Shown here piece by piece: positions 43,341-53,254 of a stretch of 64,000 nucleotides of DNA. Within the stretch, counting starts at the first letter, position 1. Every line of letters starts with the position of its first letter. A model generated the notes under the pieces. It searched no databases. It had not been told where the DNA came from and worked only from the letters and a program-made list of their open reading frames with translations. Made by a program: the position numbers and the translations under genes. Source of the DNA: Phaeobacter porticola (GTDB taxonomy: Bacteria; Pseudomonadota; Alphaproteobacteria; Rhodobacterales; Rhodobacteraceae); the NCBI RefSeq assembly GCF_001888185.1, contig NZ_CP016364.1:3100001-3164000 (forward strand), written 5' to 3'.

Positions 43341-44204
43341 ATGACCAGCTTCACCGCACCCTCCGCTATCGCGCGTTCTGTCAGAACACTCAGGGCAACC
43401 GCCCTGCTTCTTGGCTCGCTGGTGGCGACAGTCCTGTTGACCCTGCCTGCCGCGACACAGGCGGAACAAATGTCCGACATCGTGCAGCTGCAAATTCTGG
43501 ATGGCGGCGCGACCAAACGTGGGACACAGATGGGCGCGCTACGACTGACCCTGTCGCAAGGCTGGAAAACCTACTGGCGCGCGCCTGGTGATGCAGGAAT
43601 CCCGCCGCAGTTCAGCTGGAAAGGATCGCGCAATATCGCTTCGGTCTCGATAAAATGGCCAACGCCAGATGTGTTTCTCACCTCTGGCTTCCGCACAATT
43701 GGATATCACGATCAGCTTGTGCTGCCAGTCGAAATCACCCCGGCGAACCCAGGTCAGCCTGTTCGCCTAAAGGGGCGTATGCAGCTTGGGATTTGCAACG
43801 ATATCTGTGTGCCTGCGGAATTACGTTTTGATCAGGATCTGAAACCGGGCAGTCGCCGCAATCCGGCGATTGTTGCTGCCCTCGCAGATCGTCCTCTGTC
43901 CGCCAAAGAAGCGGGTGTTCGAACGGCCAGCTGCGATCTGAAACCCAGCCGCTACGGTATGGAATTGACCGCACATATCACGATGCCCCCAGCCGGGGGG
44001 CAAGAGGTCGTGGTCATCGAACCTGGCGCGCCGACGCTGGCAACCACGGAAACGACCACCAAGCGTCAGGGCAATCAGCTGACCGCAAGAACGGAGATCA
44101 TCTCTGCCGATGGCGGCCCTTTTGCCGTTGATCGTTCGCAGATGCGATTCACGGTATTGGGAAGCAACCGCGCAGTAGACATTCACGGCTGCACCCGGCA
44201 CTAA
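43341..44204 (+). CDS. Exported DsbD-alpha-like domain protein
   Basis: A 287-residue protein with a signal region (about residues 15-41) and a periplasmic beta-rich domain resembling the N-terminal domain of DsbD and ScsB. The GWKTYWRAPGDAGIPPQF motif and the redox-type pair in GICNDICVPAELRF (Cys about 153 and 157) are typical. It lacks the membrane and thioredoxin domains of full DsbD, so it must work with another reductant. It is followed by a NUDIX gene after 32 bp. Confidence 0.87.
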   Translation: MTSFTAPSAIARSVRTLRATALLLGSLVATVLLTLPAATQAEQMSDIVQLQILDGGATKRGTQMGALRLTLSQGWKTYWRAPGDAGIPPQFSWKGSRNIASVSIKWPTPDVFLTSGFRTIGYHDQLVLPVEITPANPGQPVRLKGRMQLGICNDICVPAELRFDQDLKPGSRRNPAIVAALADRPLSAKEAGVRTASCDLKPSRYGMELTAHITMPPAGGQEVVVIEPGAPTLATTETTTKRQGNQLTARTEIISADGGPFAVDRSQMRFTVLGSNRAVDIHGCTRH

Positions 44205-44236
44205 CAGGCAGACAAACCGACATATCGGACCCTGCC

Positions 44237-44725
44237 ATGACCCGCAAAACCGCCGCGCCCAAATCTCCGCAACGACCCGTATTAGGGGCGCTTGCAGTGG
44301 TCTGTCATTCGCGTCAGGGTCGTGATCATGTGATCCTGGTTCAGCGTAAGTCACCTCCCAACGCGGGCTGGTGGGGCTTTCCTGGTGGCCATGTTGAACT
44401 TGGCGAAACCGCGATGGAAGCAGCTGCACGCGAGTTGCAAGAAGAGACCGGTGTAACCGCCACGCCCCGCCATGTGCTCACCCATCTTGACGTGATGCTA
44501 CGCGATGACGCTGGCGTGGTTCAGCGGCAATATCTATTGGTTGCGGTGCTATGTGACTATGTTTCCGGTCAACCCAGCGCCGACGACGACGCGCTACAGG
44601 CCGAGTGGATCGCAGTCGAAACACTGTTGCAGGGCATGGCCGGAGATCCAGATCGGAGGCTGATTGATCAGGTTGCCGATGTGGCAGTGCTCGCCCAGCG
44701 CGACATGCAACGTCTCGCCCGCTGA
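44237..44725 (+). CDS. NUDIX hydrolase
   Basis: A 162-residue hydrolase of nucleoside diphosphates linked to X. The Nudix box is GHVELGETAMEAAARELQEE followed by TGV, preceded by RKSPPNAGWWGFPG. ADP-ribose or similar substrates are common for such short proteins, but the sequence does not tell which. It is convergent with the RND pump genes. Confidence 0.92.
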   Translation: MTRKTAAPKSPQRPVLGALAVVCHSRQGRDHVILVQRKSPPNAGWWGFPGGHVELGETAMEAAARELQEETGVTATPRHVLTHLDVMLRDDAGVVQRQYLLVAVLCDYVSGQPSADDDALQAEWIAVETLLQGMAGDPDRRLIDQVADVAVLAQRDMQRLAR

Positions 44726-44731
44726 CTTGAC

Positions 44732-47700
44732 TTAGACTCGACGCGCGCGCTTCGCCGTCAAACGACCAAGCAGGTAGCCCCCCAACGTTAATACCAGCGC
44801 GCCAAACAGGAAAAGCAGACCACCCGCCCTCACCGGATCCATATCAGCAAGAGCAGGCAGCAGGCTGCTAAGGATCGGGTGCACCACACCTGTTGCCATC
44901 GCATAACCAAGCGACAGCCCCAACCAGGTCACCTGCGCCCCACCCAGCCCGAAGGTCAGCCAGCGCAGATCACCCGCCTTCTGACGCGTCGCCCGACGTA
45001 AGGCGGCAAAGGGTCGCGCCACATCCGCCTGAACCGCAATCAACGCTGGCACGACCAACAGCACAAGGAACATCCCAAAACCAAGGCCATAGACCAGCGT
45101 GATCACCGTGGGTTTCAGAAACTGCGCCTGTTGGGAGCTTTCATACATCAGCGGTGCCAACCCAAGAACGGTGGTCAAAGTTGTGAGCATCACCGGCCGC
45201 AACCGATCCGCTGCGCCATCTATAATCGACGGGATCAGCCCGCGCTCTTCGGCATATTCATCTATGGTGGTCACCAATACAATGGAATCGTTGATAATGA
45301 TCCCTGTCATCCCAAGCAGGCCAACCACCGTGAACATCGACAGCGGCACCTCCCACAGGTAGTGACCCCAAATCGTCCCGACCAAACCAAAGGGAATGAT
45401 CGCCATCACCACCAAGGGGCGCGTCCAGCTGGCAAAAATCCACGACAGCACAAGGTAGATCCCTGTCAGGCACAGGATCAGCCCGGTACGCGCATCATTT
45501 AAAAAGTCGTTTTCCTGCTCGCTCAGCCCGGACAATCGCCAATCCACCTGCCTCTCACTGGCGATATTGGGCAGAATCTCGTCCTCCAGCGCTGTCACGA
45601 TGGCTTCGGCACGGGTTGGGTCATCCTCGGATATATCGCCTGTAACGCTGATCACCCGCACGCCGTTTTCCCGCCGGACTGTCGAAAACCCGGTACGCTG
45701 TGTCACCGACACGATATCTGCAAGCGGCAAGTAGATCCCCGCCGGGCTGCGCATCAAAGTACGCTCCAGGAAATCCGCCGTCAGTTCACCCTCGGGCAGT
45801 TCCACCCGGATCGCCGCACTGCGCGGTCCATCGGGATAGGTCGCCGCCTCAATCCCGTTCAAACGCGCCCGCAAGGCCCGCCCAAGAGTCGCAACCGTGA
45901 AATCCAGCGCCCGTCCCTGCGGCGTCAGTTCCAGAACCAGCTCTTCCTTGTCATACGCCAGATTATCCTCAACCGCCGAAACTTCTGAATACCGGGTCAG
46001 CGCTGTTTTGAGATCTTCCGAAGCCGCTTTCAACACGTCCACAGCAGCACCACTGAACTCTACGTCCAGCGCATCGCCGCCCGGCCCGGATCGCCAGCCA
46101 CGGAACGACAGCGTTTCGGCCAGCGGATGCCGCACCACGCTGTCCTGCAAGGCCGCCACAAAGGCAAAACTGGAATAGGGTCGCAAATCCGCATCGATCA
46201 GTTCGATAGAAATACCACCGAGAAGATCACGGTCCTTGGTGTCGACGCCCGCCAACCCGCGTCCAGCATTGCCGCCAACCTCTGCCATTACAAAATCAAT
46301 CGGATTGCGCCCGTAGCGCTCTTCATATTCGGCACCAAGCGCATTCACAGAGCGCTGCATTTCGCGCATCATGGCCAGCGTATCGTCACGGTCCGCCCCT
46401 TCGCTCATGGCGAAATTACCGGTGACAGATCCCCGTTCCGGCGCGTTGAAAAACCGCCATTTGACCTCACCACCGATGAACAGTGCCATCTGGCTGGCCA
46501 GGATAACCAGCGCCCCAGCCAGCACGACATATCGGCCCCGCACCACCAGCGCCATGAGCGGGCGGAACAGATGATCACGCACTTTGCGAAAGCCGCGATT
46601 GACCACGCGGCTGGGCAGGTCATACCAGTGTTCCTTGGCACTATGGGCAAGCGCATGGGACAGGTGATTGGGCAGAATCAGGAAGCATTCGATCAGCGAG
46701 GCGGCCAACACAGCAATCACCGTCAATGGGATGTCGCGGATCAGATCGCCAAAGCGACCACCAATCGATACCAACCCAAAAAAGGCAATCACCGTGGTCA
46801 GCGTCGCCGCAAAAACCGGCATCGCCATGCGTCGCGCAGCGTTCTCGGCGGCAACAACAGGGTGCTCCCCTAGGCGGCGCGCACGAAAATCGGCGTGTTC
46901 CCCAACCACGATCGCGTCGTCCACCACAATGCCCAGCGTGATGATCAACCCAAAAAGGCTGATCATATTGATGGTCAGCCCAGCCATGTACATCAGCGCC
47001 ACGGCCGCAAACATCGCCGCTGGTATACCTGCCGCCACCCAGAACGCTATGCGCGCATTGAGAAACAAAAACAAGAGCGCCAGAACCAATCCCAGCCCCA
47101 TCAACCCATTGTCGAGCAGGATATCCAGACGTCCGGAAATGGCCTCGGCCCGCGTTCGTATCAGCGCCGCGCTGACCCCTTCAGGCAGGCTCGCCTGCAT
47201 CTCCTGCACGACATCTTCGACCTGGTGCTGAATATTAATGGCGTCGCCCTGATCCGAACGATCTATCCGGATCGACATTGCCGGGTTTTCGCCCACAAAA
47301 TACGACCGGTTGCGATCAACGCCCTCAACCCGGATTTGCGCAACATCGCCAATTGTCAGCGCCGACCCATCGGCGTTGGTTCGCAATACAATACCCGCCA
47401 GTTCCTCGGGGGTGCGTTTTTCGCTGCCGGTACGGATACGGGCATTGGCACGGCTTACATCACCGGCAGGATTGGCATCCACTTCTGCGGCGATGGCGGC
47501 GGCAATATCACTCATGGCGATGTCATGGGCGATCAGGCTGGCAGAGCGCACCTCCACCATAGTCTGCGGAGCGGCCACACCTCGAATGGTGGTTCGGGTG
47601 ACGCCGACCTCAAACAGACGGGTGATCAGCTCATCCGCAAACAGCCCCAGCTGCCGCGGCGCAACTGGACCGGTGATGACCACATCTGTAACCCTATCGC

Positions 47701-48124
47701 GCCACGCACCGCGACGTACGTCTGGATCTTCGGCGTCTTCGGGCAGGGTTGTCACGCCGTCCACGGCGGCCTGCACGTCATCCGCAGCGCGTGCCATATC
47801 CCAGCCAGGTTCGAAATCCAGCGAAATACTTGCGCTGCCTTCTCGTGATGTCGCGCTGGAACTTTCGACACCATCCACAGCCAAGAGCGCAGGCTCAAGC
47901 GCCTGTATGATCGCACTGTCGATATCTTCCGGGCCTGCCCCCTCCCATTCCACAGAGACCGAGACCCGATCAATAATCACGTCAGGAAAGAACTGCGCCC
48001 GCATATTGGGAATTGCTGCGGCACCCAAAACCAGCAGTAAAACGAGCAACAGGTTCGAAAGCGTGCGGTGGCGTGTAAAATAGCTCAGAATACCGCCGGC
48101 GGATTTAGGGAGACTCCGCAGCAT
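44732..48124 (-). CDS. RND efflux permease with two extra C-terminal helices
   Basis: A 1130-residue proton-driven transporter of the inner membrane. The usual 12 helices and two large periplasmic loops are visible; the proton-relay helix carries IITLGIVVDDAIVVGEHAD. After the normal end of helix 12, two additional hydrophobic segments (about residues 1055-1080 and 1095-1120) are present, for 14 in total. Its adaptor is upstream by 5 bases. No outer-membrane channel gene is present, so an external TolC-like partner is needed. Substrate is unknown. Confidence 0.93.
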   Translation of the reverse strand: MLRSLPKSAGGILSYFTRHRTLSNLLLVLLLVLGAAAIPNMRAQFFPDVIIDRVSVSVEWEGAGPEDIDSAIIQALEPALLAVDGVESSSATSREGSASISLDFEPGWDMARAADDVQAAVDGVTTLPEDAEDPDVRRGAWRDRVTDVVITGPVAPRQLGLFADELITRLFEVGVTRTTIRGVAAPQTMVEVRSASLIAHDIAMSDIAAAIAAEVDANPAGDVSRANARIRTGSEKRTPEELAGIVLRTNADGSALTIGDVAQIRVEGVDRNRSYFVGENPAMSIRIDRSDQGDAINIQHQVEDVVQEMQASLPEGVSAALIRTRAEAISGRLDILLDNGLMGLGLVLALLFLFLNARIAFWVAAGIPAAMFAAVALMYMAGLTINMISLFGLIITLGIVVDDAIVVGEHADFRARRLGEHPVVAAENAARRMAMPVFAATLTTVIAFFGLVSIGGRFGDLIRDIPLTVIAVLAASLIECFLILPNHLSHALAHSAKEHWYDLPSRVVNRGFRKVRDHLFRPLMALVVRGRYVVLAGALVILASQMALFIGGEVKWRFFNAPERGSVTGNFAMSEGADRDDTLAMMREMQRSVNALGAEYEERYGRNPIDFVMAEVGGNAGRGLAGVDTKDRDLLGGISIELIDADLRPYSSFAFVAALQDSVVRHPLAETLSFRGWRSGPGGDALDVEFSGAAVDVLKAASEDLKTALTRYSEVSAVEDNLAYDKEELVLELTPQGRALDFTVATLGRALRARLNGIEAATYPDGPRSAAIRVELPEGELTADFLERTLMRSPAGIYLPLADIVSVTQRTGFSTVRRENGVRVISVTGDISEDDPTRAEAIVTALEDEILPNIASERQVDWRLSGLSEQENDFLNDARTGLILCLTGIYLVLSWIFASWTRPLVVMAIIPFGLVGTIWGHYLWEVPLSMFTVVGLLGMTGIIINDSIVLVTTIDEYAEERGLIPSIIDGAADRLRPVMLTTLTTVLGLAPLMYESSQQAQFLKPTVITLVYGLGFGMFLVLLVVPALIAVQADVARPFAALRRATRQKAGDLRWLTFGLGGAQVTWLGLSLGYAMATGVVHPILSSLLPALADMDPVRAGGLLFLFGALVLTLGGYLLGRLTAKRARRV

Positions 48125-48129
48125 GGTGC

Positions 48130-49605
48130 CTAGCCTCCCATCCGAGTTTCAATGCGGTTGACCAGACGCATCGGCACCTTGGCTTCGGCAAGCTGTGCCA
48201 GCATTCGCGCCTTGACTGCATCGGGCATTCCAGTGTGGCCCTCGACCATAGCGACCAGTTTGGCACGATGGTCATCACTTAATTCAATCAGCTCTGCCTC
48301 TGCCGATGCGGTGGTATCCCCCTTTGCGACCTCTGCGCCCTGCCGAATTGGGCGAACCTTGATCCCGGCCCCAAGCAGCGGCGTCCGTCCGGTGACAACC
48401 TCCCGGCCCTCCAGCCGCTCCCCACGCAGGAGCACATCATCACCCTGGCGACGCACCAGTATTACCGGCAGGTCCTCCAATCGGTTGTCATCGCCCAGCA
48501 CCAGCACCGTGCCGTCTGAACCAAGCGCCGAGGAGGGTAACCTTGCGACGTCAGCGACAATCGGTTCTTCGACGTGGACGGTGACAAAGTCACCGGGTTT
48601 GAACCCCGGTGCGGGGTTCAGCCGTGCGTAGATCAACCGACCAGCAAGCCCTTCGCCCGCCGCGCCACTGTCGCGCACAGCAGTTCCAGATGCCTTTAAC
48701 GCTGCCCCACTCGCGTCCAGCGTGACCTCAACCGGCGCTGACAGCAGCTTTCCCTGCGCATCCAGCAGGCGGGCGTATTGAACCGTCGACACTCGAAACG
48801 CGACATCCAGCCGGGCTGGGTCAACCAGATCCGCCAGCTTTTCATTGGCTGAAACCAACCGTCCCTCGACAAGGTTGACCGACTGCAAAGTGCCATCAAA
48901 ACCCGCAATGATCGTGGTATCGGCGAGATTGCGGCGGGCATCTTCCAGCGTGATGTCTTCCCGCGCCAGACGGGTGGCGGCTTGATCAATGCGCGCTTCG
49001 GCGAGTGAGACTGCCTGACGACGCGAGATCACCGATTGGCGCGCCTGCGCCGCGGCAAGCTCGGCCACCTCGACCGTAGCTGCGGACCCGACGCCACGGC
49101 GCGCCAAATCTTGCTGGCGCTCCAGCGCGCGAATGCGCAACTGCGCCTGATCCTCGGCCGCTGCCAGTTCGTCCTGCGCCAACGCCAGACCCCGCCGCGC
49201 TTCGCGTGTTTCCGCCTCTGCATCCATCATATCGGCCTCGACACGCTGCAACGCAGCCTGTGCATCCGCCGGATCAATCTGCACCAGCAAGGTTCCGGCA
49301 GTAACGTAGCCGCCCTCCTCAAACTCGGGTGCAAGTTGCAGCACACGACCAGCAGCAGCCGTGCGTAGTTCCAACCTGCGGCGACTTTCTATGCGGCCAA
49401 ACGCGGTCAGACGGGGTTGAACCGATTTCAGCTCGGCGCGCTCTACATTGACCGCGAAAACACGCTCCTGTGCAGGGGGGGCTTTGCGCTCATCTCCCAG
49501 CCGACTTTGCACGGCTGACACCACCATCTGCACAGCAACAAGCAGCAGCGCTGCCGTAAGCGCCGCCAGAAATACTCCGATCACCGTCTGCCGCAAAAAG
49601 CGCAT
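48130..49605 (-). CDS. RND efflux periplasmic adaptor
   Basis: A 491-residue membrane-fusion protein with an N-terminal anchor (residues 7-31), a split lipoyl domain (RVLQLAPEFEEGGYVTAG and IIAGFDGTLQSVNLVEG), an alpha-hairpin with long coiled coils between, and beta-barrel and membrane-proximal domains. It links the RND permease to an outer-membrane channel. The two genes are almost adjacent, so they form an operon. A start is at ATG 49605. Confidence 0.93.
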   Translation of the reverse strand: MRFLRQTVIGVFLAALTAALLLVAVQMVVSAVQSRLGDERKAPPAQERVFAVNVERAELKSVQPRLTAFGRIESRRRLELRTAAAGRVLQLAPEFEEGGYVTAGTLLVQIDPADAQAALQRVEADMMDAEAETREARRGLALAQDELAAAEDQAQLRIRALERQQDLARRGVGSAATVEVAELAAAQARQSVISRRQAVSLAEARIDQAATRLAREDITLEDARRNLADTTIIAGFDGTLQSVNLVEGRLVSANEKLADLVDPARLDVAFRVSTVQYARLLDAQGKLLSAPVEVTLDASGAALKASGTAVRDSGAAGEGLAGRLIYARLNPAPGFKPGDFVTVHVEEPIVADVARLPSSALGSDGTVLVLGDDNRLEDLPVILVRRQGDDVLLRGERLEGREVVTGRTPLLGAGIKVRPIRQGAEVAKGDTTASAEAELIELSDDHRAKLVAMVEGHTGMPDAVKARMLAQLAEAKVPMRLVNRIETRMGG

Positions 49606-49740
49606 TCTTTATCCCTTAGTCGCCAATCAAGCCGCCAACAACACCCTTGAGCGTGTCAAAACACCCGTCTGCAAAGACGCCGGATTACCAGCTCTTACAA
49701 ACCAATACGACATTACACGCAGTCACGGATCATTTCCGTC

Positions 49741-50283
49741 TCACTTTCGGCGCAAATGTTCATCAAGCCGCGGTATGATTTCCACAAAATTGCAGGGCCG
49801 ATGCCGGTAGTCGAGCTGCTTCACGAGGATTTCATCCCAGGCATCCTTGCAGGCACCGGGACTGCCGGGCAGCGCAAAGAGATAGGTACCACCGGCAACG
49901 CCGCCCGTCGCGCGGGACTGCACCGCCGAGGTGCCGATTTTCTGCATCGACACAATGGTAAAAACGGTACCAAAGGCGTCGATTTCCTTTTCATAGACAT
50001 CGCGATGCGCCTCAACGGTGACATCGCGGCCAGTCAGCCCGGTGCCCCCGGTCGAGATCACCACATCAATCTCCGGATTTGCGATCCAATCCCGCAGTTG
50101 TGCAGAAATCTCCGCCCGCTCATCCGGCAAGATCTTCCGATCCGCAAGGATATGCCCCGCCGACATCAGTCGATCCACGAGCACTTGGCCTGACCTGTCC
50201 TCGGACAATGAACGGCTGTCGGAAACGGTCAGGACCGCAATGCGAACCGGAATAAAGTCTTTGCTGTCGTCAAGTCGCGCCAT
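49741..50283 (-). CDS. moaB: Molybdenum cofactor biosynthesis protein MoaB
   Basis: A 180-residue MogA/MoaB-fold protein that binds molybdopterin, probably adenylylating it. The motifs are VLTVSDSRSLSEDRSG and STGGTGLTGRDVTVEA. I use ATG 50283 preceded by AAGGG; an upstream frame to 50346 lacks family similarity. It ends close to the uracil-DNA glycosylase gene on the same strand, but is 77 bp apart. Confidence 0.93.
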   Translation of the reverse strand: MARLDDSKDFIPVRIAVLTVSDSRSLSEDRSGQVLVDRLMSAGHILADRKILPDERAEISAQLRDWIANPEIDVVISTGGTGLTGRDVTVEAHRDVYEKEIDAFGTVFTIVSMQKIGTSAVQSRATGGVAGGTYLFALPGSPGACKDAWDEILVKQLDYRHRPCNFVEIIPRLDEHLRRK

Positions 50284-50360
50284 TGCATTAGCCCTTATCT
50301 GCAATCTCTGATGAGTTGGATAACGCGACGAACACGTCGCGGCCACCTTGGTAATAGGGA

Positions 50361-51119
50361 TCAGCCCGCCAACAACCGCGCCTTGATCTCCAGCAGATCA
50401 GCCCATGCCGCTCGTTTCTGAGTAGGCTGGCGTAGCAGATAAGCCGGATGAAACATCGGCATCACCGGCGTGCCCAGCGCCTCACCCCAAGTACCGCGAA
50501 GGCGGGTAATCCCCCGTTTTCCCAATAGCGCCTCGCAGCTGATATTGCCCATGGCGATCAGCAAATCCGGTTTAGCCAGTTCAATATGGCGTTCCAGAAA
50601 GGGCCCCATCATGGCAACTTCCACCGGCAGCGGATCACGGTTCTGTGGCGGCCGCCACGGCAGTACATTGGTAATATAGACGTTTTCCTGACGTGACAGC
50701 CCAATGGCCGCCAGCATCCGGTCCAGCAATTGACCCGCACGGCCAACAAACGGCTTGCCTGCGATATCCTCATCGCGGCCGGGGGCTTCGCCCACCACCA
50801 TGACACGCGCGCCGGGTTGGCCGTCCGCAAACACCAAAGAGCGCGCGCCCTTTTTCAGATCGCAATGTTCAAACTGCCCCAACGCCCGGTGCAGGCCGCC
50901 CAAATCAACCGCGTCTTTTGCCATTTGGCGGGCGACGGCGACGGGATCGACGTCTTTGGGTTTGACCGGCTCCGCTGCGGCAGGCGACACCATTTTAGGA
51001 AGCCTTGCCTGCAATTCATAGCGATTAACCGGCGTCTCACAGATTGCATCCGTCGCGCCCAGTTCGATCTGCCATGCCAAAAGCGCCTGCGCGCTGTGAT
51101 AATCCAATGCCGATTCCAT
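50361..51119 (-). CDS. Uracil-DNA glycosylase, family-4-like, without canonical cluster ligands
   Basis: A 252-residue glycosylase with VVGEAPGRDEDIAGKPFVGR (motif A with catalytic residues), ITNVLPWRPPQNRDP and FHPAYLLRQP (motif B), as in the family-4 UDG group. The usual [4Fe-4S] cysteines are not seen: in the expected first loop only Cys86 of HCDLKK is present, and the later positions read LPWRPP. Alphaproteobacterial versions of this protein are, as I recall, similar. The N-terminal 80 residues are a poorly conserved extension. Confidence 0.82.
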   Translation of the reverse strand: MESALDYHSAQALLAWQIELGATDAICETPVNRYELQARLPKMVSPAAAEPVKPKDVDPVAVARQMAKDAVDLGGLHRALGQFEHCDLKKGARSLVFADGQPGARVMVVGEAPGRDEDIAGKPFVGRAGQLLDRMLAAIGLSRQENVYITNVLPWRPPQNRDPLPVEVAMMGPFLERHIELAKPDLLIAMGNISCEALLGKRGITRLRGTWGEALGTPVMPMFHPAYLLRQPTQKRAAWADLLEIKARLLAG

Positions 51120-51296
51120 GACCCCAAGCTACTCTGCCCTGCGACAGAGCAAAACACCTGCTTTGCGCGTTGAGAAAATCCTGCGTACCTTCCTTTGATC
51201 GCGATCCTTGACCCAAGCTCTGACACAGGCTCTGGCGCGGCTTGCCGGAACCAGCGACGCTGCCTATAAGGACGCCAAACATCGCGGAGCCAGCCC

Positions 51297-52286
51297 ATGT
51301 CCAATGCCCCAACGTCGATTGATCCGATGGCCTTTTCGCAACGGCATCTTCTGGGCATTGAACAGCTGAAACCACATGAGATCACCGCGATCCTTGACCT
51401 TGCCGACAGCTACGCTGAACTGAACCGCCGCCCTGAAAAACATGCGGACGCGCTGTCAGGGCTGACCCAGATCAACATGTTCTTTGAAAACTCCACCCGC
51501 ACGCAAGCAAGTTTCGAGATTGCAGGCAAGCGTTTGGGCGCTGATGTGATGAACATGGCCATGCAGGCAAGTTCGATAAAAAAAGGCGAAACCCTGATCG
51601 ACACGGCCATGACACTGAATGCGATGCACCCCGACCTTCTTGTCGTGCGTCATCCGCATTCTGGTGCGGTAGATCTATTGGCACAAAAAGTGAATTGCGC
51701 GGTGCTGAACGCGGGCGATGGACGGCACGAGCACCCCACTCAAGCACTGCTGGACGCCCTGACCATCCGCCGCGCCAAAGGTCGGTTGCACCGGTTGAAT
51801 ATCGCGATCTGTGGCGATGTCGCGCACAGCCGCGTAGCTCGGTCCAATCTGATCCTTCTGGGCAAGATGGAAAACCGCATTCGCCTGATTGGCCCGCCGA
51901 CACTGGTGCCCGGCCATTTTGCCGACTTCGGCGCCGAGATCTACGATGACATGCGCGAGGGCCTGAAAGACGTGGATGTCGTCATGATGCTGCGCCTCCA
52001 GAAAGAACGCATGGACGGCGGCTTTATCCCGTCGGAACGCGAATACTATCACCGCTACGGGCTGGACGCCGACAAATTGGCGCTGGCCAAACCCGACGCT
52101 ATTGTGATGCACCCCGGTCCGATGAACCGGGGGGTCGAGATCGACGGCACTCTGGCCGATGACATCAACCGCTCTGTGATTCAGGAACAGGTGGAAATGG
52201 GCGTTGCCGTGCGTATGGCGGTCATGGACTTGCTGGCCCAAAATCTTCGCACCGCGCGCCAAACTGCCGCCGCGAGGCTGGCCTGA
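51297..52286 (+). CDS. pyrB: Aspartate carbamoyltransferase catalytic subunit
   Basis: A 329-residue enzyme of de novo pyrimidine synthesis. Carbamoyl-phosphate site motif is ENSTRTQ, with [17 protein letters not shown] and [13 protein letters not shown]. The length matches class A type ATCases with longer chains; no pyrI is present, as in class A enzymes that need a DHOase-like partner. It is followed at once by two membrane proteins and then the dihydroorotase-like gene. Confidence 0.96.
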   Translation: MSNAPTSIDPMAFSQRHLLGIEQLKPHEITAILDLADSYAELNRRPEKHADALSGLTQINMFFENSTRTQASFEIAGKRLGADVMNMAMQASSIKKGETLIDTAMTLNAMHPDLLVVRHPHSGAVDLLAQKVNCAVLNAGDGRHEHPTQALLDALTIRRAKGRLHRLNIAICGDVAHSRVARSNLILLGKMENRIRLIGPPTLVPGHFADFGAEIYDDMREGLKDVDVVMMLRLQKERMDGGFIPSEREYYHRYGLDADKLALAKPDAIVMHPGPMNRGVEIDGTLADDINRSVIQEQVEMGVAVRMAVMDLLAQNLRTARQTAAARLA

Positions 52287-52290
52287 GCAA

Positions 52291-52845
52291 ATGGCAGAGC
52301 TAGCACAAGCCTTGGTCATACCTGCGGGTGAACAGCGCGTGATCCATGTCTTTGATCTCAACATGCGCGCTGAACAAGCACGTTTTCTGCGTGAACCGGG
52401 TGCATTGGCTCAGGTTCTTGGGGTTGACGAGATTGACCTAGACCATGTCGAGATTTTCCCCATCAGCGACCTGGAGGGGCTCGGGCTTCGTGGTTATCTG
52501 CGCGACGGCTGTGGCATCAGCCCCGAACAACTGGCAGCTGACGCTCAGGCTTTGGCTGCGGTTGAAGACTATGTGTTGCTGCTGCGGTCGCGCGCACTGC
52601 GGGGCAAGGAAACCCAGCTGACACCGGCCAGCCAGATCCGTCATATCGGTGACTACCATGAAGCCGGAGCCGACTGGAGCAGCCTGCCGACGAACCCCGC
52701 AGAAACGCCAGAGAGCGCAAAACTCTACTCCGCCCAACGCCCCTCTCCCCGAGCAGCCCGTTCACGCGCGCGGCGCATCGGAGCGGCGATCTTTGCGGTG
52801 GTCATCGCGTTGATCCTGCTTGTTGTTCTGATGCTGGCAACCTGA
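52291..52845 (+). CDS. Tail-anchored hypothetical protein of the pyrB locus
   Basis: A 184-residue protein with an N-terminal soluble domain (about residues 1-125, with VIHVFDLNMRAEQARFLREP), a basic Arg-rich stretch near 155-163, and one C-terminal membrane helix (about 164-184). The start is ATG 52291, four bases after the pyrB stop. The soluble part faces the cytoplasm by the positive-inside rule. The function is unknown. Position between pyrB and the PyrC-like gene is conserved, as I recall, in relatives, hinting at a link to the ATCase complex. Confidence 0.72.
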   Translation: MAELAQALVIPAGEQRVIHVFDLNMRAEQARFLREPGALAQVLGVDEIDLDHVEIFPISDLEGLGLRGYLRDGCGISPEQLAADAQALAAVEDYVLLLRSRALRGKETQLTPASQIRHIGDYHEAGADWSSLPTNPAETPESAKLYSAQRPSPRAARSRARRIGAAIFAVVIALILLVVLMLAT

Positions 52846-52846
52846 G

Positions 52847-53254
52847 ATGGCTGAAACTTCGTTCCCCCCCGACCGCCTAGCCTATTGGCGCAGCCACGCG
52901 TGGCTGGCCGTACTCGCCATGGTTGGCGCCATGGCCATTCTCTGGCTGATGGGAAACCCACATGTCTGGACCGGCGCAATCGGCGGGCTGGCCGCCATAG
53001 GAATGCGCGGCGGCTATCTGGCGTCCTATGAGATGACGCGTGTCTGGTCGCTGACTGCCGCCGCCATTGTCGGCCCCGACCAGCAGCAGATCCCGTTGAA
53101 AAATATCTCCGAGGTCAACCAGCTGGGCAGCTCTGTGCAGATTGTCACCCATGACGGCCATAAACATCTGATCAAATATCAACCTACCCCCGCCAGAACC
53201 CGTCAGACAATTGAGACCGCCCTATCCACCCTGCCCGAGAGATCCAGCGTATGA
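52847..53254 (+). CDS. Small membrane protein with a PH-like domain
   Basis: A 135-residue protein with a short cytoplasmic start, two close membrane helices (about 17-35 and 40-58) and a soluble beta-rich C-terminus (VGPDQQQIPLKNISEVNQLG, then VQIVTHDGHKHLIKY) of the bacterial PH type. It lies one base after the preceding stop and overlaps the next gene by ATGA, so it is part of the pyr unit. Function is unknown. Confidence 0.72.
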   Translation: MAETSFPPDRLAYWRSHAWLAVLAMVGAMAILWLMGNPHVWTGAIGGLAAIGMRGGYLASYEMTRVWSLTAAAIVGPDQQQIPLKNISEVNQLGSSVQIVTHDGHKHLIKYQPTPARTRQTIETALSTLPERSSV

